In this document: positions 1-6,225 of the stretch, in pieces | Position numbering within the stretch: the stretch's first letter is position 1 | Layout of the letters: each line of letters opens with the position of its first letter | Origin: Oligoflexia bacterium | Lineage (GTDB): Bacteria > Bdellovibrionota > UBA1018 > CAIMNF01 | NCBI GenBank assembly: GCA_903842755.1 | Contig: CAIMNF010000070.1 | Span: 1-9,399 of the forward strand | DNA: 9,399 nt | Reading direction: 5' to 3' | The notes under the pieces: generated by a model | Told to the model about the DNA's origin: nothing | Database searches by the model: none | The model's input: the letters and a program-made list of their open reading frames with translations, nothing else | Position numbers and translations under genes: made by a program

Positions 1-305
1 ACCGGTCCAAAAATACGCGTTCCAACTGGCTCATTTTGCGGATTAATCAAAACGGCCGAATTCGTATCGAAGCGAATATAACTGCCATCTTGACGGTTAA
101 TTTCCTTCTTTACCCGAACGATCACCGCTTTCATGATGTCGCCCTTTTTCACTTTTGAGTTCGGACTCGCATCTTTTACCGTCACTACAATGACATCACC
201 GATCGTTGCATAACGGCGCCGAGTTCCACCCAATACCTTAATACACATGACCGACCGAGCACCCGAATTATCCGCTACATCGAGGCGTGTTTCTGTTTGA
301 ATCAT
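1..305 (-). CDS. rplN: 50S ribosomal protein L14 (uL14), 3' end cut by window edge
   Basis: uL14 sits on the interface side of the 50S subunit, binds 23S rRNA next to L19 and helps form intersubunit bridges with 16S rRNA. The window holds about 101 codons of a family that is usually about 122 long; the C-terminus lies beyond base 1. The translation starts MIQTETRLDVADNSGAR and continues with VMCIKVLGG, KVKKGDIMKAVIVR and GTRIFGP, all close to the family consensus. The ATG at 303-305 follows a strong Shine-Dalgarno sequence: the rpsQ stop runs into it as TAAGGAGAATTTATG, so the stop and ribosome-binding site overlap and the two genes are probably translationally coupled. In many bacteria rplN opens the spc operon; here only 9 bases separate it from rpsQ and I see no promoter or terminator, so S10 and spc genes look continuous. 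Confidence 0.97.
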   Translation of the reverse strand, partial: MIQTETRLDVADNSGARSVMCIKVLGGTRRRYATIGDVIVVTVKDASPNSKVKKGDIMKAVIVRVKKEINRQDGSYIRFDTNSAVLINPQNEPVGTRIFGP

Positions 306-314
306 AAATTCTCC

Positions 315-650
315 TTAGCCTTTGACCAATACATCGCCTGCTGCAGAACGAATAATCTTCTGAAGGGCCCAACGTTTTTCAGCACTTAAAGGACGAGACT
401 CGATGATGGACACCAAATCCCCTACTTTACTTACATTTTTCTCATCATGAATCTTAAACTTATTCGCCTTAATAATGTACTTACCATACATTCCATCGCG
501 AACTTGTCTTTCAACTCGAACCACTCGAGTTTTCATCATTTTATCGCTCACCACAGTGCCCGTCATCGTACGACGATGAAGCACTTGAGCCACTACTTCC
601 TTATTTTCTGTCTTCTTCACTTTAGTAGCCACAGCCTTTTTTTCTGCCAT
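315..650 (-). CDS. rpsQ: 30S ribosomal protein S17 (uS17) with an N-terminal extension
   Basis: uS17 is a primary 16S rRNA-binding protein of the 30S body with an OB fold. The conserved core begins near residue 27 (RRTMTGTVVSDKM) and carries YGKYI, HDE, VGDLVSI and ESRPLSAEKRW. The product is 111 residues, against about 85 in Escherichia coli. The excess is a Lys/Ala-rich leader of about 25 residues plus a short C-terminal tail. The start at 650 is chosen because AGAGGAA lies 6 bases upstream of the ATG; no other Met occurs before the core. It follows rpmC after a 75-base spacer, unusually long for this junction, which carries three 16-bp tandem repeats. Identity is certain; the exact N-terminus is likely but rests only on the ribosome-binding site. 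Confidence 0.97.
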   Translation of the reverse strand: MAEKKAVATKVKKTENKEVVAQVLHRRTMTGTVVSDKMMKTRVVRVERQVRDGMYGKYIIKANKFKIHDEKNVSKVGDLVSIIESRPLSAEKRWALQKIIRSAAGDVLVKG

Positions 651-664
651 AAGTTCCTCTTAAC

Positions 665-712
665 CTGTTTTCTTTACTACGCGATATCTTTACTACGCGG
701 TTTCCTTACTAC
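665..712 (-). repeat. Three 16-bp tandem repeats in the rpmC-rpsQ spacer
   Basis: In the sense direction the units are GTAGTAAGGAAACCGC (697-712), GTAGTAAAGATATCGC (681-696) and GTAGTAAAGAAAACAG (665-680). The GTAGTAA head is identical in all three. Bases 713-728, over the rpmC stop, resemble a fourth, decayed unit (9 of 16 match). Each head contains consecutive TAG-TAA stop codons. Because 16 is not a multiple of three, the three copies put a double stop in every reading frame. Function is unknown; slippage-generated spacer DNA is the simplest explanation. Confidence 0.85.
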
Positions 713-725
713 CTAATTTCCTTAA

Positions 726-929
726 TTATTTAGTTGCCGATTTTTGAGTGAGAAAAGTCTTAAAACGAGCAATCTCTTTTCGAGACTTCCAAAGACTTGA
801 AGTATTTTCTAACTGGCCAGTCGCCAACTTAATTTTTCCCTCGAATAAAGATTTTTGAGCTTCTGCAATGCCTTGATTTAGCTCTTTAATCGACATATTT
901 TTAATTGCATCTAGTTTCTTCTTACCCAC
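726..929 (-). CDS. rpmC: 50S ribosomal protein L29 (uL29)
   Basis: uL29 is a small helical-hairpin protein near the peptide exit tunnel, next to L23, where targeting factors dock. The 67-residue product matches the usual length of 60 to 70. It shows the family signature: MSIKELNQGIAEAQKSLFEGK, then ATGQLENTSSLWKSRKEIAR, with the conserved GQLEN and a basic C-terminal helix. The start is GTG at 927-929 because the preceding AAGGAG, which overlaps the rplP stop (TAAGGAGTGAGTTGTG), has 6-base spacing. The first in-frame ATG, residue 12, would remove the conserved N-terminal helix start. The gap to rplP is 10 bases. A GTG start for this small protein may tune its output relative to its neighbours, but that is inference. 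Confidence 0.96.
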   Translation of the reverse strand: MGKKKLDAIKNMSIKELNQGIAEAQKSLFEGKIKLATGQLENTSSLWKSRKEIARFKTFLTQKSATK

Positions 930-939
930 AACTCACTCC

Positions 940-1455
940 TTATTTCTGAACCGCTTTTGCGGGCGCTGCTTTATTAGCTGCGTTCGCTAAGTTTTTAGCT
1001 TTAGACGCTTCTGATACAGCTACTTTTTTTGCTATTGCTTTCGCTTCAATTTCCTTATTCACCAACTTGAATTTTAAAGGAAGTTTGTGCGCAGCTAGTT
1101 TGAGCGCTTGGAAAGCTTCTGATTGAGGAATTCCTGCCATTTCAAATACGATACGCCCTGGTTTAATGACGGCTGCCCACTCTTCTACGTTCCCTTTACC
1201 TGAGCCCATCCGTGTTTCAGCAGCCTTTTTAGTGATTGGCTTGTGGGGGAAAATTCTTACCCAAATATTTCCACCTCGTTTTACGTGTCTGGTCATCGCT
1301 ACCCGTGCAGCCTCAATTTGTTTAGCATTGATCCGACCACATTCAGCCGCTTGAAGTCCAAACTCTCCAAAATGCAAGGTGCCGCCACGGTCTGCAATTC
1401 CGCGCATTTTTCCTTTTTGCTGCTTTCTCCATTTTACTCTTTTTGGGATCTGCAT
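940..1455 (-). CDS. rplP: 50S ribosomal protein L16 (uL16) with a C-terminal Ala/Lys tail
   Basis: uL16 assembles late onto the 50S subunit and organises the A-site tRNA binding region and peptidyl transferase centre surroundings. Conserved blocks are visible: PKRVKWRKQQKGKMRG (4-19), FGEFGLQA, QIEAARVAMTRHVKRGG (46-62), WVRIFPHKPITKK and TRMGSGKGNVEEW. Arg82 corresponds to the arginine that is hydroxylated in E. coli L16 (Arg81). The family length of about 136 to 140 is reached near residue 136; here a tail of about 35 residues rich in Ala and Lys follows, ending AAPAKAVQK. The ATG at 1453-1455 has AGGAG upstream with 9-base spacing. It lies 21 bases after rpsC. The tail has no recognisable domain and is probably a disordered rRNA-contacting extension. 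Confidence 0.97.
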   Translation of the reverse strand: MQIPKRVKWRKQQKGKMRGIADRGGTLHFGEFGLQAAECGRINAKQIEAARVAMTRHVKRGGNIWVRIFPHKPITKKAAETRMGSGKGNVEEWAAVIKPGRIVFEMAGIPQSEAFQALKLAAHKLPLKFKLVNKEIEAKAIAKKVAVSEASKAKNLANAANKAAPAKAVQK

Positions 1456-1476
1456 TTTTACATTCTCCTAATTAAA

Positions 1477-2190
1477 TTAATTTCTTGCCTGGCGATTGTT
1501 TTCAGAAGCTGCATTACCACCCGTCAAAGCGAGTTGTTTTGCTTCTTGTGCCGCTTGACGTTTCAAGGTTTGCGTTTCGCCCAAATAAACCCAAACTTTC
1601 ACTCCAATCACTCCGTAAACGGTATAGGCTTGAGCAAACCCGTAATCAATATTTGCACGAAGAGTATGAAGTGGAACGCTGTCCTCGCTGTACCACTCGG
1701 CGCGAGCAATTTCTGCTCCACCCAAACGGCCGGCAACACGAATCTTAATTCCCTTAATCCCCTGTTTAAACGCGGCGGTCATACACTTTTTCATTGCACG
1801 ACGAAACGCTACCCGCTTTTCTAATTGCGCAGCGACGTTTTCCCCGATCAATTGGGCATTTGCTTCAGGGTTCTTCACTTCAATAATATTCAGCAGCACT
1901 TCGCTTGTTGAAAATTTTTGAATTTCGGCTCGAAGCTGATCAACGCCCGCGCCTTTCTTACCAATCACAATTCCTGGGCGCGCGGTATGAACATTTATTT
2001 TTACTTTATTTGCTGCTCGTTCGATTTCAATTTTTGCGATCCCTGCTGAATAGAGCTTTTCCTTAAGAACATTTCTTAACTTCAAATCTTCATGCAACAA
2101 CTTTGCGTAGTCCTTTTTGGAATACCAACGACTGTCCCATGTTTTTGTAACTCCTAAGCGAAATCCAATTGGATGAACTTTTTGACCCAT
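1477..2190 (-). CDS. rpsC: 30S ribosomal protein S3 (uS3)
   Basis: uS3 lines the mRNA entry channel of the 30S head and takes part in the ribosome's helicase activity. The 237-residue product is normal in length. An N-terminal block MGQKVHPIGFRLG is followed by a type II KH domain (about 39-110) whose GxxG loop is GKKG at 77-80. The C-terminal domain carries RRAMKKCM (130-137), which contains Arg130, Arg131 and Lys134, aligning with the basic residues implicated in mRNA unwinding in E. coli. It also has VAGRLGGAEIARAEW and PLHTLRANIDYG. The ATG at 2188-2190 is preceded by GGTAGGAAA about 10 bases upstream. Unlike most junctions here it does not follow rplV closely: 137 bases intervene, so coupling to rplV is unlikely. 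Confidence 0.98.
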   Translation of the reverse strand: MGQKVHPIGFRLGVTKTWDSRWYSKKDYAKLLHEDLKLRNVLKEKLYSAGIAKIEIERAANKVKINVHTARPGIVIGKKGAGVDQLRAEIQKFSTSEVLLNIIEVKNPEANAQLIGENVAAQLEKRVAFRRAMKKCMTAAFKQGIKGIKIRVAGRLGGAEIARAEWYSEDSVPLHTLRANIDYGFAQAYTVYGVIGVKVWVYLGETQTLKRQAAQEAKQLALTGGNAASENNRQARN

Positions 2191-2327
2191 AGTATTTATT
2201 TCCTACCGTTATGCCTTTAGCTATCATTTCCTAGTATTACTTTTACTAGGTTTTCGTTTCCTTGTTTTAAACCCTATTCCTTATCGCAGTAGTCCTGTAT
2301 TACACTAAGTATTACAAGACCGCCACC
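2191..2327. other. rplV-rpsC spacer with repeated TATTAC motifs
   Basis: This 137-base spacer has no credible gene. On the plus strand the heptamer GTATTAC occurs three times (2234-2240, 2297-2303, 2309-2315), the last two 12 bases apart. In the sense direction there are several purine-rich, Shine-Dalgarno-like words (AAGGAAT, AAGGAAAC, TAGGAAAT twice), of which only the last is placed to serve rpsC. A hairpin at 2230-2250 is listed separately. No convincing promoter or terminator is visible. Confidence 0.6.
2230..2250 (-). other. Small perfect hairpin upstream of rpsC
   Basis: CCTAGTA (7 bases), a 7-base loop and TACTAGG form a perfect inverted repeat about 40 bases before the rpsC start codon. 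The 5' arm contains TAGTAA, also found in the rpmC-rpsQ and rpsG-fusA spacers. In the operon direction it is followed by AAATGATAG, not a U-run, so it is not an intrinsic terminator. It may be a processing or regulatory site, or chance. Confidence 0.4.
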
Positions 2328-2678
2328 CTATTTACCTTTTTTTGCTTCTTCCGCTACAAAAACTTTAAGATTGCACGAATATTTCAAAATCCGACTCGCA
2401 GACCCCTTCGCTCTCGACTTAAATCGTTTAAGAGTTGGTCCCTTACCCACCAGAATTCTACTGACGACGAGTTGATCGATATCCATGGTCCCTTTTTGCT
2501 CGGCATTTGCGACAGCGCTTTTTAAAACGCCAGCCACAATTGCTGCAGTTCTACGACGAGGCGAAAGAGCAAGGTAGTTCATTGCCTTCGCAACGGGCTT
2601 CCCTCTGACTTCGTCTGCAAGCAGTGCAAGCTTTCTAGGAGTGATCCGAATATTATCTAATGAAGCTGTTGTTTCCAT
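2328..2678 (-). CDS. rplV: 50S ribosomal protein L22 (uL22)
   Basis: uL22 contacts all domains of 23S rRNA; its long beta-hairpin lines the constriction of the exit tunnel, where macrolide-resistance mutations map. The 116-residue product has the family plan: an N-terminal helical part with RITPRKLALLADEVRGKPV (11-29) and LKSAVANAEQ (52-61), then the hairpin around LVGKGPTLKRFKSRAKGSASRI (76-97, core residues). In the family consensus the hairpin usually reads PRAKGRA; here it is SRAKGSA, so an arginine is replaced by serine. The ATG at 2676-2678 has AGGA seven bases upstream and follows rpsS by 18 bases. The stop is TAG. Function is not in doubt. Confidence 0.97.
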   Translation of the reverse strand: METTASLDNIRITPRKLALLADEVRGKPVAKAMNYLALSPRRRTAAIVAGVLKSAVANAEQKGTMDIDQLVVSRILVGKGPTLKRFKSRAKGSASRILKYSCNLKVFVAEEAKKGK

Positions 2679-2696
2679 AATCTATTCCTATCTCCC

Positions 2697-3005
2697 TTAC
2701 TTAGAGGCCGGAGCCGCAGCAGGAGCCGCATCCGCAGCCTTCTTATCCGCCATTGTGTGACCATGGAATTGACGAGTGGGAGCAAACTCACCCAATTTAT
2801 GTCCAACCATGTTTTCAGTCACATAAACAGGAACAAACTTTCTTCCATTATGAACCGCAAGAGTAGATCCTACGAAGTCCGGAAGTACAGTTGATCTGCG
2901 TGACCATGTTTTGATAACTTTTTTGTCTTTAGTCGCCTGTGCTGTCGTAATCTTTTTTAGAAGATGATCGTCACAGAAAGGCCCTTTTTTGAGTGATCTT
3001 GCCAC
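2697..3005 (-). CDS. rpsS: 30S ribosomal protein S19 (uS19) with an Ala-rich tail
   Basis: uS19 lies in the 30S head, forms a complex with S13 and helps make intersubunit bridges near the A and P sites. The core is textbook: MARSLKKGPF, LLKKI, IKTWSRRSTVLPDFVG (31-46), HNGRKFVPVYVTENMVGHKLGEFAPTR (52-78, core residues) and FHGH. The family usually ends soon after this with a few basic residues. Here a tail from about residue 86 runs ADKKAADAAPAAAPASK, giving 102 residues in all. The start codon is GTG at 3003-3005, supported by AAGGAG with 8-base spacing and by the exact family N-terminus. It follows rplB by 23 bases. Confidence 0.97.
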   Translation of the reverse strand: MARSLKKGPFCDDHLLKKITTAQATKDKKVIKTWSRRSTVLPDFVGSTLAVHNGRKFVPVYVTENMVGHKLGEFAPTRQFHGHTMADKKAADAAPAAAPASK

Positions 3006-3028
3006 AGTGTTTTCTCCTTAAATTTTCT

Positions 3029-3862
3029 TTAATTGATTCGTTTCACAATGAACGCTTCCGTTCGTTTGTTTTTACGAGTTTTATAACCCTTAGTTGGTTT
3101 ACCCCATGGAGTACATGGATGACGTCCACCAGAACTCTTTCCTTCGCCACCCCCCATAGGGTGATCGACTGGATTTTTCGCAACTGCGCGAACGGTCGGA
3201 CGAATTCCTAGCCAACGGGATCGGCCTGCTTTACCAATCGTCACATTCTCGTGTTCAAGGTTAGAGACTTGCCCAATAGAAGCTTTAGCATTTGCATGGA
3301 TCAAGCGAATTTCACCACTAGGCATTCTTACCTGGCAATAATCCGATTCCTTCGCCATCAATTGCCCGTAACTTCCCGCTGAACGCGCTAACTTCCCGCC
3401 ACGCCCTGGCTCTACTTCAATATTATGAATAAAAGTCCCAACAGGGATGAACGACAACTGGAGGTTGTTGCCCGGTTTAATGTCGGCCTTATTGCTCGCT
3501 AAAACTTTATCGCCTACTTTTAATCCGTCTGGAGCAACAATAAATAGTTTCTCGCCATCAATATAAGAGATCAGGGCGATGTAGGCCGTACGGTTTGGAT
3601 CGTACTCAATCGAGATTACTGTTCCAGGAATTTCTAATTTTTCCCGCTTAAAATCGATATTACGGTACATTTTCTTATGACCACCGCCAATTTGTTGGGT
3701 GGTGATCAATCCGTGTACGTTTCTCCCGCCTGACTTACTTACCATTTTAGTAAGTTTCTTCGGACGGCTTGGTAGCTCGGACTTTTTAGTGATAACTGAA
3801 AAATCAGCTACTGTTTTGTACCGAAGTGTGGGTGTAACTGGCTTAAAAGTTTTGACTGCCAT
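3029..3862 (-). CDS. rplB: 50S ribosomal protein L2 (uL2)
   Basis: uL2 is one of the largest and most conserved 50S proteins, needed for subunit association and for peptidyl transferase centre assembly. The 277-residue product is full length. It shows SGGRNVHGLITTQQIGGGHKK around residues 44-64, the OB-like and SH3-like domains, EPGRGGKLARSAGSYGQL (151-168), MPSGEIRLIH and the C-terminal NPVDHPMGGGEGKSSGGRHP (230-249). His234 is the equivalent of E. coli His229, linked to activity; the nearby second His of the common DHPHGGG form is Met here, a variant I believe is found in other bacteria too. The ATG at 3860-3862 has AAAGGA upstream with about 8-base spacing and lies 19 bases after rplW. Confidence 0.98.
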   Translation of the reverse strand: MAVKTFKPVTPTLRYKTVADFSVITKKSELPSRPKKLTKMVSKSGGRNVHGLITTQQIGGGHKKMYRNIDFKREKLEIPGTVISIEYDPNRTAYIALISYIDGEKLFIVAPDGLKVGDKVLASNKADIKPGNNLQLSFIPVGTFIHNIEVEPGRGGKLARSAGSYGQLMAKESDYCQVRMPSGEIRLIHANAKASIGQVSNLEHENVTIGKAGRSRWLGIRPTVRAVAKNPVDHPMGGGEGKSSGGRHPCTPWGKPTKGYKTRKNKRTEAFIVKRIN

Positions 3863-3881
3863 ATTCTTATTCCTTTATTCG

Positions 3882-4178
3882 TTATTGTTTCACTTGAAAC
3901 AATTCGATTTTTTGTCCTTCACCTAAAGTAACAATTGCTTTTTTCCAATTAGAACGCTTGAATTCAAAACGTCCGGACCGTTTATTTTTTCCGTGCATCA
4001 TGATCGTTCGGACAGCTTTGACTTTAACTTTGAAGAGCTGCTCGACTGCATCTTTGATTTCGGGCTTAGTTGAATCCACAGTAACTTCAAAAACGTAACG
4101 ATTAGCAACTTCTGCTAACGCGGTACTTTTCTCACTAACGATGGGTCTTTTAATAATATTAAAAATACGTTCTTGCAT
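3882..4178 (-). CDS. rplW: 50S ribosomal protein L23 (uL23)
   Basis: uL23 surrounds the polypeptide tunnel exit and is the docking point for trigger factor and the signal recognition particle. The 98-residue product has normal length. The N-terminal helix and docking motif IIKRPIVSEKST (8-19) include Glu16, aligning with the glutamate (Glu18 in E. coli) that contacts trigger factor. The beta-strand YVFEVTVDSTKPEIKDAVE and the basic loop MMHGKNKRSGR (61-70), which contacts 23S rRNA, follow. The ATG at 4176-4178 has GAGGA directly after the rplD TAG stop, 8 bases before the start, and the gap is 12 bases, so coupled translation with rplD is expected. Confidence 0.97.
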   Translation of the reverse strand: MQERIFNIIKRPIVSEKSTALAEVANRYVFEVTVDSTKPEIKDAVEQLFKVKVKAVRTIMMHGKNKRSGRFEFKRSNWKKAIVTLGEGQKIELFQVKQ

Positions 4179-4190
4179 AATTTTTATCCT

Positions 4191-4826
4191 CTATCTCCCT
4201 TTCTCTTCACGAGTAAGGCGAGCTTCAATCGTTTTGACCGCATCCTGAGTAAGAAGTAGCCAATCATGCTTTACAATGTCGTAAACATTGATGCCTTCAG
4301 TGCGAAGCATTCTCACACCCTTCAAGTTTCTCATCGAAAGTTCTACGTTTTGATCCGCAGAAGCAACCACGAGAACCTTATCTAAACCAAACGCTTCTTT
4401 GACTTTAAGCGCAGCTTTGGTCTCTGGCTTTGCAAACGAGATTTTATCCACGACAATTAGATGCCCCGCTTTTAAGCGATCAGAAAGTGCCGAACGAAGC
4501 GCCCCTCGAACCATTTCTTTTGGAGTACGTTCTGCGTAAGAACGAGGTTGCGGCCCGAAGTTCTGACCTCCGCCCACCATCAAGGGTGAACGCGTTGAAC
4601 CTTGACGAGCATTCCCTGTTCCTTTTTGCTTAAATGGCTTCTTACCGCCACCGCGAACTTCGGACTTTACTTTCGTTTTCGCTGTACCCTGGCGGCGTTC
4701 CGCTAATTGAGCCTTGATCACTTGATGAACAAGCGCATGATTCACTTCGGCACCAAAAACACTTTCACTCAAATTGATGTTGCCGACTTTTTCTTTTTTC
4801 TGATTGTAGAGTTCTAAACTTGGCAT
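4191..4826 (-). CDS. rplD: 50S ribosomal protein L4 (uL4)
   Basis: uL4 is a 23S rRNA-binding protein whose long loop reaches the exit tunnel near L22. In E. coli it also represses the S10 operon by binding the S10 leader. The 211-residue product is normal in length. The tunnel loop is seen at about 57-90 as EVRGGGKKPFKQKGTGNARQ followed by GSTRSPLMVGGG, then FGPQPRSY and KEMVRGALRSALSDRL. The C-terminal Rossmann-like half has LIVVDKISF and the usual TEGINVYDIVKHDWLLLT. The ATG at 4824-4826 begins one base after the rplC stop (TAAGATG), with a GGGGTG ribosome-binding sequence inside the end of rplC, so translational coupling is very likely. Whether it regulates this operon through the structured rpsJ leader is open. 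Confidence 0.98.
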   Translation of the reverse strand: MPSLELYNQKKEKVGNINLSESVFGAEVNHALVHQVIKAQLAERRQGTAKTKVKSEVRGGGKKPFKQKGTGNARQGSTRSPLMVGGGQNFGPQPRSYAERTPKEMVRGALRSALSDRLKAGHLIVVDKISFAKPETKAALKVKEAFGLDKVLVVASADQNVELSMRNLKGVRMLRTEGINVYDIVKHDWLLLTQDAVKTIEARLTREEKGR

Positions 4827-4827
4827 C

Positions 4828-5559
4828 TTACACCCCAGCCTTCACTGCTTTGCGAATTGTTACAATGCCACTTTTTGGGCCTGGAACACTTCCATGAAGA
4901 AGAATTAATCCTTTTTCAGAATCAACCTTCACAACTTTAATATTTTGAATCGATACTTTTACATGACCCATATGGCCTGGCATTTTTTTACCTTTGAAAA
5001 CTTTCGCTGGATCAGCACGATTTCCGATTGAACCAATGGAGCGGTGGGAAACTGAACACCCATGGGTCTTGTAACCACCAGCATAGTTGTAGCGTTTCAT
5101 TACCCCTTGGAAGCCTTTACCTTTACTGACCGCGCTGACATCAACAAGGTCACCCTCTTTAATGAAATCTGCACTCAGAATATGGCCTTCTGAAAAGGAC
5201 TCGATCGCTTTGTCATCCGCTACCCGAAACTCTTGCGCATGGTAAAAACCACTGTGCCCAGACTTCTTATAATGTCCTTTTTCGGTCTTGTTCACACGCG
5301 AGTCTTTTTTAGGAAGCAATCCCACTTGAACCGCAGAATACCCATGTTTATCTGATTTCTTAACTTGTGTTACTGTATTTGGTTTTAATTCTACTACCGT
5401 TACCGCTAGAGATTGTCCATCTTGACGATAAACCTGGGTCATCCCGGCCTTAACGCCAAGGATACCACCGCGACCTGTACTTAGAGTCACTCGCGTAGCC
5501 GCTGCCGATTTATCGGCGGTCGCTTGAGGACTAGTTTCTTGATTTTGTGTTTCTTCCAT
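4828..5559 (-). CDS. rplC: 50S ribosomal protein L3 (uL3) with an N-terminal extension
   Basis: uL3 binds the 3' end of 23S rRNA early in assembly and sends a long loop towards the peptidyl transferase centre. The family normally starts at GLxGxKxGMTQ; here that motif is GILGVKAGMTQVY at 32-44, so about 30 residues precede it, acidic and polar at first (MEETQNQETSPQATADKS). Total length is 243, against about 209 in E. coli. The core shows VSKGKGFQGVMKRY (144-157), KTHGCSVSHRSIGSIGNR and VFKGKKMPGHMG (187-198). The ATG at 5557-5559 is preceded by AGAAGG 10 bases upstream, and no other Met occurs before residue 40. An internal GTG at residue 24 lacks a ribosome-binding site. It is separated from rpsJ by a 139-base repeat-rich spacer. 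Confidence 0.96.
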   Translation of the reverse strand: MEETQNQETSPQATADKSAAATRVTLSTGRGGILGVKAGMTQVYRQDGQSLAVTVVELKPNTVTQVKKSDKHGYSAVQVGLLPKKDSRVNKTEKGHYKKSGHSGFYHAQEFRVADDKAIESFSEGHILSADFIKEGDLVDVSAVSKGKGFQGVMKRYNYAGGYKTHGCSVSHRSIGSIGNRADPAKVFKGKKMPGHMGHVKVSIQNIKVVKVDSEKGLILLHGSVPGPKSGIVTIRKAVKAGV

Positions 5560-5585
5560 AACTTTTGCACCTTCTCTATTTTTTT

Positions 5586-5670
5586 AAGCTTAGTTATTTT
5601 CAAGCTTACTTAGGCTTATTTAACTTTACTCAGGCTTACTTAAGATTTTTAAGCTTACTTTCGACTACTT
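5586..5670 (-). repeat. Degenerate 10-bp tandem array in the rpsJ-rplC spacer
   Basis: On the plus strand the consensus is AAGCTTACTT (sense strand AAGTAAGCTT). Copies: 5586-5595 (9/10 match), 5602-5611 (10/10), 5612-5621 (8/10), 5622-5631 (7/10), 5632-5641 (9/10), a 9-base decayed unit 5642-5650, 5651-5660 (10/10) and 5661-5670 (6/10). Four units from 5602 are strictly head to tail. Nearly every unit has a sense-strand TAA, and the 10-base period places TAA in all three frames. The period is close to one DNA helical turn. No known repeat family is recognised. Confidence 0.8.
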
Positions 5671-5698
5671 AAATTTCTTAAGTTTTACGACTTAGACT

Positions 5699-6013
5699 CT
5701 ATGACTTAATCTCCACATCCACGCCCGCAGACAAATCAAGTTTCATGAGCGAATCAATCGTTTGTTGAGTAGGCTCAACGATGTCGAGTAAGCGTTTATG
5801 CGTTCTAACTTCAAACTGCTCGCGCGATTTTTTATCCACATGTGGTGATCTTAAAACCGTGTACTTATTAATTACCGTGGGAAGAGGGATCGGTCCACGA
5901 ACGACCGCGCCGGTTCTTTTTGCTGTATTTACAATTTCCCAAACCGATTTATCTAAGACACGATGATCAAACGCTTTAAGCTTGATTCGAATTTTGTGTT
6001 CAGTCATTGCCAT
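5699..6013 (-). CDS. rpsJ: 30S ribosomal protein S10 (uS10, NusE)
   Basis: uS10 is a 30S head protein and, with NusB, part of the transcription antitermination complex (as NusE). In most bacteria it is the first gene of the S10 operon, and it is so here. The 104-residue product is normal: IRIKLKAFDHRVLDKS (8-23), then AKRTGAVVRGPIPLPT (31-46), YTVLRSPHVDKKSREQFEVRTHKR (51-74, core residues) and a standard C-terminus. Two in-frame ATGs are close together, at 6013 and 6007. The first is preferred because AAGGA sits 7 bases before it, against 13 for the second. It follows a 407-base structured spacer after fusA, so it may have its own promoter or leader control. Confidence 0.98.
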   Translation of the reverse strand: MAMTEHKIRIKLKAFDHRVLDKSVWEIVNTAKRTGAVVRGPIPLPTVINKYTVLRSPHVDKKSREQFEVRTHKRLLDIVEPTQQTIDSLMKLDLSAGVDVEIKS

Positions 6014-6092
6014 AGGTCATTCCTTTTCTTCTACTGGTCTAACGTCACCCTTACCAAAAGGAATCCAAAGACTCCCGGCGCCGGTGAGCGGT

Positions 6093-6100
6093 ATTTTATA
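6093..6100 (-). promoter_or_regulatory. Possible -10 element (TATAAAAT) upstream of rpsJ
   Basis: TATAAAAT on the minus strand is a good -10-like octamer 79 bases before the rpsJ ATG. At 17-base spacing the -35 position holds ACAAGA, a poor match; TTGACC exists further upstream but is 30 bases away. Transcription from here would begin near the GC palindrome at 6075-6084 and skip the larger leader hairpins. Confidence 0.2.
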
Positions 6101-6128
6101 GGCTTAAATCTTTTGCTTCTTGTTTGAA

Positions 6129-6143
6129 GTGGTCAAAAACCAC
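6129..6143 (-). other. Small hairpin in the rpsJ leader
   Basis: In the sense strand GTGGT, loop TTTTG and ACCAC form a 5-bp stem about 115 bases before rpsJ. It is followed by TTCAAAC rather than a U-run, so termination is unlikely. It is the last small stem before the possible -10 at 6093-6100. Confidence 0.3.
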
Positions 6144-6156
6144 CTCAGCGGATTAG

Positions 6157-6182
6157 CGAAAAAAGGCCTTCTCTTTTTTTCG
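6157..6182 (-). other. A/U-stem hairpin with GGCC in the loop
   Basis: Sense-strand CGAAAAAA pairs with TTTTTTCG across a 10-base loop AGAGAAGGCC. The six Us lie inside the 3' arm of the stem, so it differs from a GC-stem intrinsic terminator. It could form a weak attenuator with the alternative AAGGCCTT pairing, but that is speculative. Confidence 0.3.
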
Positions 6183-6225
6183 ACCGAAGTTTGCTCTCAT
6201 CATTCACTGAAATGCGGCTTTTGCT

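Noticed and set aside
1243..1824. 193-codon plus-strand frame
   Set aside because: It is antisense to rplP and rpsC, which are certain, and its translation looks like no known protein.
3152..3163. L2 DHPMGGG in place of DHPHGGG as a functional anomaly
   Set aside because: The key His of the DHP motif is kept, and I recall Met at the second position in other bacterial L2 proteins, so it is probably an ordinary variant.
5586..5670. CRISPR-like array
   Set aside because: Units are 10 bp head to tail with no unique spacers, so it is a simple degenerate tandem repeat.
6000..6020. Six-codon frame ATGACCTATGGCAATGAC then TGA overlapping the rpsJ start
   Set aside because: Its ATG is only a base or two from the Shine-Dalgarno core, too close for initiation; it is likely incidental.
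6157..6182. Intrinsic terminator for the str operon
   Set aside because: The stem is almost all A-U and the U-run is part of the stem rather than after it.
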